A DNA stretch of 64,000 bases from Micromonospora luteifusca (GTDB lineage Bacteria; Actinomycetota; Actinomycetes; Mycobacteriales; Micromonosporaceae), in assembly GCF_016907275.1 (NCBI RefSeq), contig NZ_JAFBBP010000001.1, positions 3,648,001 through 3,712,000 of the forward strand, written 5' to 3'. The position numbers and the translations under genes are program-made. Numbering within the stretch: position 1 is the first letter of the stretch; each line of letters opens with the position of its first letter. Below, in pieces: positions 41,452 to 49,934 of the stretch. The notes beneath the pieces are model-generated. The model was not told the origin of the DNA, did not search any database, and saw only the letters and a list, made by a program, of their open reading frames with translations.

Positions 41452-43758
41452 TCAGCGCTGCCCGAAGACCTTACGACTGGCGCCGAGCCGCAGGAGCACC
41501 GTCTCACCGGTGGCGTCCTGGACCGCGTCGTTGTCGGTGATCGCGTACACCTCGCCGTTGCCGGCCACGGTCAGACCCTCCAACTTCTCCTGGGTCCAGC
41601 CGTTGGTGGCGCGCAGCGCGGGCAGTACGTCGACCGCGAGGGTCTTCGGCAGCACCGTCAGCGGACCGGTCGCCGCGGCACCCGGCAGCGGCACCGTGTA
41701 GATCCGCTTGACCGTGGCAGCCGGACCGTTCAGCTTGTCCCGCTCGATGACCGCGAGCCGGTCGCCGACCACGGTGATCTCGGAGAGGCCCATCCAGTCA
41801 CCGGGCACGGTGGTGGCGCTCAACTGGTAACCGAACCAGCTCCAGGTGCCCGCCGTGACGTCGTACCGACCGAGCCGGACGATCCCCGCCGGATCGGTGC
41901 TCAGCTCCCGCTGCACGGCCACCCAGACGATCTCCCGACCCTGGCGGTCGGTGGTCGCGGTGACCCCCTCCAGGCCCTGCTTGCCCAGGCCGGCGGCGAC
42001 CTCGGCGGGCAGCGCGACGGTCTGCCGGGTCACCCCGGCGGCGTCGAGCCGAACCAGCTTGTTCTCCGCACCCTTGGCGCCCTCGACAGCGAGCCAGAAG
42101 CCACCCTGCGGGCGGGCGAAGATGCCCTCCGCGTCGTACCCGACCGGCACACCTGTCGCGTCCTTCACCGGCAGCGCGCCGGTGATCACGGCGGGCGTCC
42201 GCTTCGCGTCGATGGTCAGGATGCGGGTCTGGCTGTACGCCGCGTCGGTGACGCTGTATAGCTGGGTCCGCTTGCCCGGTGCCGCGCTCAGCGCGCCGAG
42301 GGCACCCCAACCGATCGGCGTACCGGCCCGATCGGTGTCGGAGACGATGCTCGGGAACGCGGGCGTGCCCTTGCCGAGCTGGAAGAGCGACACCGAGGCC
42401 CGGACGTTCACCGAGGCGTCGTCCTCCTCGCTGGAGACCGCGAGCAGCCCGCGTGACGGAATGGGCAGCAGCCCTTCCGGCCCGTTCGTGGTCGGCAGGA
42501 TCTGCGTGAACACCGGTGCCGTCGGGCGGCTGAGGTCGTAGACGGCGACGAAGTTGCTGCGCTCCGAGCCGACGAACGCGTACCGGACGCCGTCGTACTC
42601 GGCGACGGCCACACCCTCCGGTTCGGTGCCCTTCTTGGCGGCCCGGTCCTCGTTGTGGAAGCCGTACGTCACGGCGAGACGCTCGAAGCTGTTACCGGCG
42701 TCCCAGGCGACGCGCCCGGTGCGGCTGTCGAAGACCGACCAGCCACGGGTGCCGCCGTGCCAGTCGCCCTCGTTGGCCGTGGTCAGGTAGCGGTCGTCGA
42801 CCCAGGCCACCGCGTCCGGCTCGCGCGGCACGTCGGTGATGCTGCCGGTCAGGTCGATGACACCGTCCTTCACGGTGTCGATCCCGCTGACCGTGGCGGT
42901 GCCGGCGCTGAACACCTTGGTGATCCGGCCGGTGGGCAGGTCGATCAGGGCGACGCCGTTGTTCTCCTGCAGGGTCACGGCCAACTGGTTGCGGCTGTTG
43001 ATCGAGACGTACTCCGGCTCCGGGTCGGTCGGCGCGGCGAGACCGGCCTGGACCAGGGCGGGCAGTGCGCTCCCGTCGGCGCCGGTCAGCGCGACCGGCC
43101 GCAACCGCCAACCGGCCGGAGACTTACCGGTCAGGTCGACGATCTGCACGAAGCCGGCGGGGGCCTGGGGCAGGTCGCCCTCCTCGCCGCCGGGCGGGGT
43201 GGCCTCCTCGTCGCGCTCGTTCTCGATGGCGATCGCGGCGTACCGCTTGTCCTTGCTGATCGCGATCGAGTCGGGCTGACCAGCGAGGTCGAAGCTCGCC
43301 ACCCGCTTGCGGGTGGCCAACTCGATCACGTCGAGTCGACCGGACGGCTCGGTGTAGCTGCTGCTGGTGTTCACCACCACCAGCACGTACTTGCCGACCA
43401 CGGCCACCGAGGTGGGCTCGTCCTCGGCGTTCCCGAGCTGTGCCAGGGAGAGTGTGCCGAGGCCGCGCGGCCGGTCGGCACGGGAGATGTCCAGGAAGCC
43501 GATGCGCCGGGCCAGCGCGTCGGTGTGGATCAGGGTGCGGCCGTCCTCGCTGACCGCCGAGATCTCGGCGACCGTCGCGGTCGCCGGGTCCTCACCGGCC
43601 GGACGGTTCTGGAACACCGGGTACGTGGCGACCCGGTCGAAGGCGAGCGACGTACCCGGGTGGTGGTGCCCGCCGGCCGACGCGGGGGTGGCCCCGGTCA
43701 GGCTGGCGGCGGCGACACCGGCTGCGGTGAGCGCGGTGAATGCTCTTCTGAGTGTCAA
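41452..43758 (-). CDS. Secreted esterase-like protein of the phytase family (PF13449 type)
   Basis: The 768-residue protein has a signal peptide (MTLRRAFTALTAAGVAAASL...ASA) and His-rich GGHHHPG at its mature start. Beta-propeller-like repeats fill the middle (ISRADRPRGLGTL, RDEEATPPGG, VVYDLSRPTAPVF). The C-terminal third matches the esterase/phytase-like family (GLEGVTATTDRQGREIVWVAVQ, KLEGLTVAGNGEVYAITDNDA). It is probably extracellular and may hydrolyse phosphate esters; this is not proven by motifs. Confidence 0.8.
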   Translation of the reverse strand: MTLRRAFTALTAAGVAAASLTGATPASAGGHHHPGTSLAFDRVATYPVFQNRPAGEDPATATVAEISAVSEDGRTLIHTDALARRIGFLDISRADRPRGLGTLSLAQLGNAEDEPTSVAVVGKYVLVVVNTSSSYTEPSGRLDVIELATRKRVASFDLAGQPDSIAISKDKRYAAIAIENERDEEATPPGGEEGDLPQAPAGFVQIVDLTGKSPAGWRLRPVALTGADGSALPALVQAGLAAPTDPEPEYVSINSRNQLAVTLQENNGVALIDLPTGRITKVFSAGTATVSGIDTVKDGVIDLTGSITDVPREPDAVAWVDDRYLTTANEGDWHGGTRGWSVFDSRTGRVAWDAGNSFERLAVTYGFHNEDRAAKKGTEPEGVAVAEYDGVRYAFVGSERSNFVAVYDLSRPTAPVFTQILPTTNGPEGLLPIPSRGLLAVSSEEDDASVNVRASVSLFQLGKGTPAFPSIVSDTDRAGTPIGWGALGALSAAPGKRTQLYSVTDAAYSQTRILTIDAKRTPAVITGALPVKDATGVPVGYDAEGIFARPQGGFWLAVEGAKGAENKLVRLDAAGVTRQTVALPAEVAAGLGKQGLEGVTATTDRQGREIVWVAVQRELSTDPAGIVRLGRYDVTAGTWSWFGYQLSATTVPGDWMGLSEITVVGDRLAVIERDKLNGPAATVKRIYTVPLPGAAATGPLTVLPKTLAVDVLPALRATNGWTQEKLEGLTVAGNGEVYAITDNDAVQDATGETVLLRLGASRKVFGQR

Positions 43759-43812
43759 GGACTTCCTCCGTTAGGTCGTACCCGCACGGAGGCTGACACC
43801 TGTGGGGGAGCG

Positions 43813-44895
43813 TCAGCTTGCGCCGACATGAACACTTGGCGAAGCGCGGCGCAGCCGCCACCAGGCACCGCCGACCAGGGCGACCGTGATGATGGTGACC
43901 GCGATGTCGCCGGCCAGTGCCGCCGCCGGGCTCGCCGGCGAGTAGGGCGGCACCAGGTACGCGAACGCGGCCGCGCTGACCAGGCTTGCCGTGCCGGCGG
44001 CGAGCAGGTGCCGCTGCCCCCAACCGTTGCGTGACGACCAGTACGCGATCAGCCCTCCGACGGCGGCCGCGAGCGCCAGCGCGATGGCCATCCCTGGCCA
44101 GCCGGGCGTCAGGTCGGTGCCGAGTCGGGCGAGGACCACCACCACAACCACCCAGAGCGGGTGCGGCACCCGGCTCCTGCGTCTCGCCGTGCCCGTCGTC
44201 TGAGCGGGTCGGGGGCGGGGGTGGCGCCAGCGGGGCAGCAGCGCGACCGTGATGAGTGCGAGGACCAGCGCCGCGGCGAAGGCCAACTGGCGCGGGCTGG
44301 CCAGGAAATCCTTCCGGCCGCTGCTGTCCGAGAAGATCAGCAGACTGCCGAGCAGGTAGATCACGCCGACCACGACGAGCCCGGGCCGGCCCAGCCACGG
44401 CCGAAGCCGGCGGTCCGCCCCGAGGAACGACTCGATGAGCACGATCGGGGCACAGATGGTCAGCACGATGTGGTTGCCCACGTAGTCGAAGGCCTGCCGG
44501 AGGCTGAACTCGAGCCCCGGCACCAGGGTCGCCTCGGCGGCGGCACGGGTGTCGGCGTACTGCGTGTCGTCCAGGAAGCCGGGGTTGAACAGGGACTGGT
44601 CGACCAGACCGGCCTGGAGCACGCCGAACGCGGCGGCGAGCAGCACGATCGTCGGCCAACTCGCCCCGAGGTGCCGGGCGGTCTCCCGGATCAGGATCGC
44701 CGCGCCGCCGTACATCGGGCCGAGGATGATCAACACAGGAAGGAAGTCGTCGATGGCGAAGCCACCCCACGAACACTCCGCCGCCCAAGGGGCGAGCAGC
44801 AGTAACGCGATCACCGGCAGAAGTCGGCGGCGCAGCGGAAGGCGGTCGGCGGTCACGGTTCGATCGACCATCGCGGGGTGAGGCACGGACGGCAT
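43813..44895 (-). CDS. Multi-spanning membrane protein of unknown function
   Basis: The 360-residue protein has about nine hydrophobic segments. GAGGAGAG lies just before the ATG at 44895. Notable loops are WGGFAIDDFLPVLI and LVDQSLFNPGFLDD. No family motif is recognised; it may be a CPBP-like or sensory membrane protein. It lies downstream of no partner and is divergent from the TIGR03089 gene. Confidence 0.7.
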   Translation of the reverse strand: MPSVPHPAMVDRTVTADRLPLRRRLLPVIALLLLAPWAAECSWGGFAIDDFLPVLIILGPMYGGAAILIRETARHLGASWPTIVLLAAAFGVLQAGLVDQSLFNPGFLDDTQYADTRAAAEATLVPGLEFSLRQAFDYVGNHIVLTICAPIVLIESFLGADRRLRPWLGRPGLVVVGVIYLLGSLLIFSDSSGRKDFLASPRQLAFAAALVLALITVALLPRWRHPRPRPAQTTGTARRRSRVPHPLWVVVVVVLARLGTDLTPGWPGMAIALALAAAVGGLIAYWSSRNGWGQRHLLAAGTASLVSAAAFAYLVPPYSPASPAAALAGDIAVTIITVALVGGAWWRLRRASPSVHVGAS

Positions 44896-45040
44896 GGGCT
44901 CTCTCCTCGACGGCGCTTCGGGGGTCACCTCGGTACCGTGCGTGGGCCAGCCGGCCACCCGCTACGGCCATCGGCCGACGACGGGCGCGACCAAAGTCGT
45001 TGAGTAGGGTGGATCGACGTCGCACACGGGGAGCGTGGAG

Positions 45041-45793
45041 ATGCAGCCAACAGTCACAGCCGACCTGGTGGCCCGGTCCGCCGACGTCGAGCGCCCGCTG
45101 CTCAGTTACCGCGACGAGGCGACCGGCGAGCGTGTCGACCTGACCGCACAGCAGGCCGGCTCCTGGGCGGCGCGCAGCGCGAGCCTGCTGCGGGACGGCT
45201 GCGGGCTCGGCCCGGGCAGCCGCGTAGCGGTGTTGCTGCCCCCGCACTGGCGTACCGCCGCTGTGTTGTTGGGCGCGTGGGCCTCGGGCCTGGCGGTGTC
45301 GTTCCGGCCGCGCGCCACCGCGGGCCTGCCCGTGTTGGAACCGGGCGGCGATCGGCCGTTCGACGCGGTCTTCGTGACGCCGGAGCGGCAGGACGACTGG
45401 CTGGAGGACGTGCCGGACGCGACGCACCGCTACCTCGTCGGCACCGGCCCCGGGCGGCTCGCGGACGTGCCGCTGGGCTGGCTCGACTGGTCCGCCGAGG
45501 TGCTCCGTTACGCCGAGGCGACGCCCGACCACGCCGCGATCCACCCGTCGGACCCGGCCAGCGCGGACGGCACGACCTACGGCCAGTGGGGTGCGCTCGC
45601 CCAGGAGGTCGCCACGATGCTGGACCTGCGCGCCGGTGACCGACTGCTGGTCGACGCCGCCGAGCACGAGCAGCCGCTGAAGTGGTTGCTCGCGCCGCTC
45701 TCCGCTGGCGCGTCCGTGGTCATCAGCGCCAACCTCGACCCGGCGCAGCGTGACACCGTGGTCGCCACCGAGCGGGTCACGCGCGTCCTCTGA
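45041..45793 (+). CDS. TIGR03089 family protein (actinobacterial)
   Basis: The 250-residue protein looks like the N-terminal lobe of an adenylate-forming enzyme (LSYRDEATGERVDLTAQQAG, RVAVLLPPHWRTAAVLLGAW) without the ATP-binding signature, as in the actinobacterial TIGR03089 group. ATG 45041 has GGGGAG 7 bases upstream. The function is unknown. Confidence 0.75.
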   Translation: MQPTVTADLVARSADVERPLLSYRDEATGERVDLTAQQAGSWAARSASLLRDGCGLGPGSRVAVLLPPHWRTAAVLLGAWASGLAVSFRPRATAGLPVLEPGGDRPFDAVFVTPERQDDWLEDVPDATHRYLVGTGPGRLADVPLGWLDWSAEVLRYAEATPDHAAIHPSDPASADGTTYGQWGALAQEVATMLDLRAGDRLLVDAAEHEQPLKWLLAPLSAGASVVISANLDPAQRDTVVATERVTRVL

Positions 45794-45811
45794 GCTCTAC
45801 CCCCTCGGTGT

Positions 45812-45955
45812 GTGCCAACCAGCACCTCGCACGCCGTGTTCAGGATGCCGTGGGCCGGTGACCCACGCGTCAACATCCAGGACGACAAGGGCAAGGCCAA
45901 GGCGTATCAGGTCCGGCAGGTCCTCAAGGCGATCGACAAGAAGGAGGCCATGTGA
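45812..45955 (+). pseudogene. Truncated HicA-type toxin remnant
   Basis: The frame ending at TGA 45953-45955 reads PTSTSHAVFRMPWAGDPRVN followed by IQDDKGKAKAYQVRQVLKAI, which matches the C-terminal half of HicA mRNA-interferase toxins (GSSHAVFKMPW..., then a basic helix). The N-terminal 40 residues are missing, cut off just after the TIGR03089 stop. It abuts the HicB fragment with a TGATG overlap. Confidence 0.7.
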
Positions 45956-46038
45956 TGCACCACGACGCCCGTCCCGAAATCACGCACTACACATACCGCG
46001 TCACCTGGTCGGTCGAGGCCTGCGTTCTCCGACAGTAG
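45955..46038 (+). pseudogene. Truncated HicB-type antitoxin remnant
   Basis: A 27-codon frame starting ATG overlaps the HicA stop and reads THYTYRVTWSVE, the first strand of HicB antitoxins, then ends after ACVLRQ at TAG. Intact HicB is about 100-130 residues, so most of the domain and the DNA-binding part are lost. Confidence 0.65.
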
Positions 46039-46146
46039 GTCGCCTCACCCTTCCGGTGGAGCCACCGCGTTCCGCCACTTCTCACGTTTTGCCTGCTCCT
46101 ACGCTTCGCCGAGGTCATGTGGCACTTTCACACCGGCGGAGGGCAG

Positions 46147-46869
46147 ATGTTGTCGAGGCGTACACGTCGGACTGTGGTTTCGGCGGTGGCCGGTGGCCTG
46201 TTCGCCCTCGGTGTGGTCGCACCGGGTCCGGCGGCGGCGCCGCTGCCGCGCGCGGCCCAGGCCGGCGGCCCCACGGTCCCCGAGCCGAGGGAGCCGCGCC
46301 CACCGCTGCTCCCCGCCGACTTTCAGGGCACCGGCCGGTACATCGTGCGGGACCTCGGCATCGACGTGCCGTTCACCTGGCAGGGCCGCGGCGGCAACAG
46401 CCAGATGATCGCCGGCGGGCCGGACCACCCGATCTGGTTCACGAACCTGATCTACGAGAACACCCTCTACACGCTCACCTACAAGTGGCCGAACATTCCG
46501 CTGTTCCCGCCCCGCGCGTGCAGCAAGGTCCCGGGGTTCTTCAACCGGCAGATCTTCAATGACAAGCTGAAGACCGCCCGCTACGTGGGGCCGGAGATCC
46601 TGCAAGGCGAGCAGGACCGGCACGTCGACCACTGGCGGGTCGGGGTCGTCGGAGGGTCCACCGTGCCGGGAGAGTTCTTCCGGTTTCCGCTCGCGCTCGG
46701 CGACATCTACGTCGACCAGAGCGACCCGACCCGATGGTGGCAGGTGCTGCAGTTCGGCCTGCAGAACCTCTTCGATCCGGAGCTGGACGAGTGGTTCACG
46801 CTGAACACCTTCAACCACAACCCCGGCGAGGTGACCCTCCCCGACCGCTGCCCACCCCCCACGCCCTGA
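46147..46869 (+). CDS. Secreted protein of unknown function
   Basis: From ATG 46147 (GGCGGAGGG upstream) the frame gives 240 residues: an arginine-rich signal peptide (MLSRRTRRTVVSAVAGGLFALGVV) with Ala-rich cleavage region, a Pro-rich linker and a beta-rich mature domain (FTWQGRGGNSQMIAGGPDHP, RHVDHWRVGVVGGSTVPGEFF). No family is recognised. Twin arginines (RRTRR) raise the possibility of Tat export, but the motif is imperfect. Confidence 0.7.
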   Translation: MLSRRTRRTVVSAVAGGLFALGVVAPGPAAAPLPRAAQAGGPTVPEPREPRPPLLPADFQGTGRYIVRDLGIDVPFTWQGRGGNSQMIAGGPDHPIWFTNLIYENTLYTLTYKWPNIPLFPPRACSKVPGFFNRQIFNDKLKTARYVGPEILQGEQDRHVDHWRVGVVGGSTVPGEFFRFPLALGDIYVDQSDPTRWWQVLQFGLQNLFDPELDEWFTLNTFNHNPGEVTLPDRCPPPTP

Positions 46870-46910
46870 CGCCGAGGCCCGCACCCAGCCCGCGCCGCGC
46901 GCCTCGCGCG

Positions 46911-46991
46911 CTTGATCAACTCCGTATCGGCGATGCGGCGGCATCCAGGTGCCTCGGACACCGCCACATCCCCGAAGTGGAGTGGATCAAG
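46911..46991. repeat. Dispersed palindrome, family B, copy 1
   Basis: CTTGATCAACTCC at the left end and GGAGTGGATCAAG at the right end, with matching inner blocks (CGGCGATG / CATCCCCG), form an imperfect inverted repeat with 34-base arms. A related copy is at 56485-56564. It lies between the converging secreted-protein and DUF4267 genes. Confidence 0.7.
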
Positions 46992-47024
46992 GGCTCGGTC
47001 GGGCGCGGCGGGCGGTTCCGGTCG

Positions 47025-47396
47025 TCACAGGGCGAAGAGCAGGGCGGCGTTCAGGAGGACGACGACTGCGGTGGCGAAGTGGATGCCGAAGGCGACAGCT
47101 TTCGTTCCGCCATTGCGCAGCACGATGAGGGTGTCGCCCAGCGGGACGAGCGCGACGATCAGCATGAACCACGCGACCGCGTCGGCGGTGGTGAAGGCGA
47201 TCAGGGCGAGGCCGAGCAGCCCGAAGGTGAGGTCCTTCAGCCCTTTGACCGTCAGGTAGGCGGGGTCGCCGTCCGGGCGGGCCGGTACGCCGTACCCGGC
47301 GGCCGCAGCCTGCGGCACCAGCAGGAACCGCGCGCCGATGAAGGCGACGAAGAGGCTGAGTACGACGGCGAGCCCGTAGGCGAGAGGTGCCAGCAT
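47025..47396 (-). CDS. DUF4267 membrane protein
   Basis: The 123-residue protein has four hydrophobic segments (about 2-24, 51-70, 72-89, 100-121) and the DUF4267 blocks FIGARFLLVPQAAAAGYGVP and YLTVKGLKDLTFGLLGL. It is divergent from the TetR gene at 47486, with two matching inverted repeats in the 89-base spacer, so it is most likely repressed by that TetR. Confidence 0.82.
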   Translation of the reverse strand: MLAPLAYGLAVVLSLFVAFIGARFLLVPQAAAAGYGVPARPDGDPAYLTVKGLKDLTFGLLGLALIAFTTADAVAWFMLIVALVPLGDTLIVLRNGGTKAVAFGIHFATAVVVLLNAALLFAL

Positions 47397-47412
47397 GGTT
47401 GTGCTCCAATTC

Positions 47413-47425
47413 CTAGCGCTGCTAG
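47413..47425. promoter_or_regulatory. TetR operator candidate 1: CTAGC-GCT-GCTAG
   Basis: A perfect 5-3-5 inverted repeat lies upstream of the DUF4267 start. It is nearly identical to the site at 47463-47475 (CTAGC-GGT-GCTAG). An additional half-site, CTAGC, is at 47440-47444. Confidence 0.65.
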
Positions 47426-47462
47426 ATATGAGAGCGACGCTAGCAGAGCACCGACAGGAACG

Positions 47463-47475
47463 CTAGCGGTGCTAG
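47463..47475. promoter_or_regulatory. TetR operator candidate 2: CTAGC-GGT-GCTAG
   Basis: The second copy of the 13-base inverted repeat lies 10 bases before the TetR ATG. Two copies of the same palindrome between a TetR gene and its divergent neighbour are a classical autoregulatory layout. Confidence 0.65.
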
Positions 47476-47485
47476 GGTTACTGTC

Positions 47486-48058
47486 ATGTCGACACAGGCA
47501 CGCCGGGAGCGTGAGCGGGCTGAACGGGAGCAGGCGATCATCGCCGCGGCACGAGACCTGGCGTTGGCCGAAGGCTGGGACGCGGTGACCACCCGACGGC
47601 TCGCCGCCGAGATCGAATACAGCCAGCCCGTCCTCTACAGCCACTTCAAGGGCAAGGACGCCATCATGGCGGCGGTCGCCGTCGAGGGCTTCGCCGAGCT
47701 GGCCACCGCGCTGATCTCGGCCCGGGCCTCCGCCGCCGACCCCCGGCAGGCGGTCGCCGACGTGGCAGCCGCGTACGTCGCGTTCGCCCAGCAGCGGCCA
47801 GCGATCTACGACGCGATGTTCACCCTCGCCGTGGATCTGCCGTTCGCCAGCCAGGAGGTGCCAACCGACCTGGCCCGGGGCTTCGCCGAACTGTCCGAGA
47901 CAGTGCGCCCGGTCGCCGCGGACGACGACCTGGAGGCGGTCACCGAGACCTTCTGGGCCGGCCTGCACGGGCTGGTCACACTGATGCGCAGCGGCCGGCT
48001 CCGCCGCGCCGACCACGACCGGCGGCTCGCGGTCCTGGTAGGCCGTTTCTCCCCGTGA
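47486..48058 (+). CDS. TetR/AcrR family transcriptional regulator
   Basis: The 190-residue protein has a TetR helix-turn-helix (RRLAAEIEYSQPVLYSHFKGK, about residues 36-56) and a TetR-type C-terminal domain (EAVTETFWAGLHGLVTLMRSGRL). It probably represses itself and the divergent DUF4267 gene through the CTAGC palindromes. Confidence 0.9.
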   Translation: MSTQARRERERAEREQAIIAAARDLALAEGWDAVTTRRLAAEIEYSQPVLYSHFKGKDAIMAAVAVEGFAELATALISARASAADPRQAVADVAAAYVAFAQQRPAIYDAMFTLAVDLPFASQEVPTDLARGFAELSETVRPVAADDDLEAVTETFWAGLHGLVTLMRSGRLRRADHDRRLAVLVGRFSP

Positions 48059-48082
48059 GCGTCGATCAAGGACGACTAAGCG

Positions 48083-49762
48083 TCAGTCGAAGGACGGCAG
48101 AGATGGGCCGAGGACGTCGTCGGCGTCGACGATCGTGTATGCGTACCCCTGCTCGGCCAGGAACCGCTGCCGGTGCGCCGCGTACTCCGTGTCGATCGTG
48201 TCCCGGGAGACGACCGTGTAGAAGTGCGCCTGCCGGCCGTCCGCCTTCGGCCGGAGCACCCGACCCAACCGCTGCGCCTCCTCCTGCCGCGACCCGAACG
48301 TCCCCGACACCTGGATCGCCACCGCCGCCTCGGGCAGGTCGATGGAGAAGTTGCCCACCTTGGAGATCACCAACGTGCGGATCTCGCCGGTGCGGAAGGC
48401 GTCGAAGAGGCGCTCCCGTTCCTTGTTCGTGGTCGAGCCCTGGATGATCGGCGCGTCCAGGTATTCGCCGAGCTGATGCAACTGGTCGATGTACGCGCCG
48501 ATCACCAGCACCTGGTCGTCCGGGTGCCGGTCGACCAGCGCCTTCACCACCGGCAGCTTCGTGCGGGCGGTCGCCGCCATCCGGTAGCGCTCCTCGGCCT
48601 CCGCCGTCGCGTACGACATCCGCTCCGCGTCGGTCAGCGTCACCCGAACCTCGGTGCACTCGGCCGGTGCGATCCAGCCCTGCGACTCGATGTCCTTCCA
48701 CGGCGCGTCGTACCGCTTCGGGCCGATCAGGCTGAACACGTCACCCTCGCGGCCGTCCTCGCGTACCAGAGTCGCCGTCAGGCCCAACCGGCGGCGGGCC
48801 TGGAGGTCCGCAGTGAACCGGAAGATCGGCGCGGGCAGCAGGTGCACCTCGTCGTAGACGACCAGGCCCCAGTCGCGGGCCCCGAACAGGTCCAGGTGGG
48901 TGAACGCGCCGCCGCGCCGCGAGGTGAGCACCTGGTACGTCGCGATGGTGACCGGGCGGATCTCCTTGCGCTCCCCGGAGTACTCCCCGATCTCCTCCTC
49001 GGTCAGCGACGTGCGGGCGATCAACTCCCGCTTCCACTGCCGGCCGGCGACGGTGTTGGTGACCAGGATCAGCGTGGTCGCCTTCGCCTCGGCCATCGCC
49101 GCCGCGCCGACCAGGGTCTTGCCGGCGCCGCAGGGCAGCACCACCACACCCGAGCCGCCGGCCCAGAACGCCTCGACAGCTTCCCGCTGGTACGACCGCA
49201 GCGTCCACGGCTTGCGCCCGTCCTTGCCGGCCTCGGCCAGCTCGATCGGGTGCGCCTCACCGTCGACGTAACCGGCCAGGTCCTCCGCGGGCCAGCCCAG
49301 CTTGAGCAGTGCCTGCTTGAGTCGGCCGCGCTCGGACGGGTGTACCCGGATGGTGTCATCGTCGATCTTGTCGCCGAGCATTCCGGCGAGCTTCTTGCTC
49401 TTGGCCACCTCGATCAGCACCAGCCGGTCCAGCGCGCGCAGCACCAGCCCGTACGCCGGGTCGTTGGCGAGTTGGAGCCGGCCGTACCGGTCCATCGTGT
49501 CGGCGACGTCCACCAGCAGCGCGTGCGGCACCGGGTAACGGGAGTACTTGATCAGCGAGTCGACCACACCCTCCGCGTCGTGCCCCGCCGCCCGCGCGTT
49601 CCACAGGCCCAGCGGGGTCAGCCGATAGGTGTGCACGTGCTCCGGCGAGCGCTCCAACTCGGCGAACGGTGCGATCGCCATCCGGCACGCCTGCGCGTCG
49701 GGGTGGTCGATCTCCAGCAGCAGGGTCTTGTCCGACTGCACGATCAGTGGTCCACCGCTCAC
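48083..49762 (-). CDS. XPB-type DNA repair helicase
   Basis: The 559-residue protein has the SF2 helicase motifs: Walker A PCGAGKT (about residue 210), DEVH (about 302), LTATLVREDGREGDVF with the RED residues typical of XPB, and QRLGRVLRPKADGR as motif VI. An N-terminal damage-recognition-like domain precedes them. It unwinds DNA 3' to 5'. The start is GTG 49762 with GAGGAGAGG upstream. Its usual actinobacterial partner, a PF13625 protein, is at 51198-53684. Confidence 0.93.
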   Translation of the reverse strand: MSGGPLIVQSDKTLLLEIDHPDAQACRMAIAPFAELERSPEHVHTYRLTPLGLWNARAAGHDAEGVVDSLIKYSRYPVPHALLVDVADTMDRYGRLQLANDPAYGLVLRALDRLVLIEVAKSKKLAGMLGDKIDDDTIRVHPSERGRLKQALLKLGWPAEDLAGYVDGEAHPIELAEAGKDGRKPWTLRSYQREAVEAFWAGGSGVVVLPCGAGKTLVGAAAMAEAKATTLILVTNTVAGRQWKRELIARTSLTEEEIGEYSGERKEIRPVTIATYQVLTSRRGGAFTHLDLFGARDWGLVVYDEVHLLPAPIFRFTADLQARRRLGLTATLVREDGREGDVFSLIGPKRYDAPWKDIESQGWIAPAECTEVRVTLTDAERMSYATAEAEERYRMAATARTKLPVVKALVDRHPDDQVLVIGAYIDQLHQLGEYLDAPIIQGSTTNKERERLFDAFRTGEIRTLVISKVGNFSIDLPEAAVAIQVSGTFGSRQEEAQRLGRVLRPKADGRQAHFYTVVSRDTIDTEYAAHRQRFLAEQGYAYTIVDADDVLGPSLPSFD

Positions 49763-49934
49763 GCCAGCGTCCTCTCCTCGGTTGGCCGACCGGCCGGGAC
49801 GGGTCGCATACCCGCCGCCGGCCGACCATCCAGTGTTGCACGGTGTGGGATGTCGGAAGAAAGATGCTCACCGGCCGCAACCGTGACGGCACTCACGAAC
49901 GTCTAGTAAAGGGACGACGGCCAGGGGAGGCTCC

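Noticed and set aside
45812..46038. Functional HicAB pair
   Set aside because: Both proteins are too short: the toxin lacks its N-terminal half and the antitoxin lacks most of its fold.
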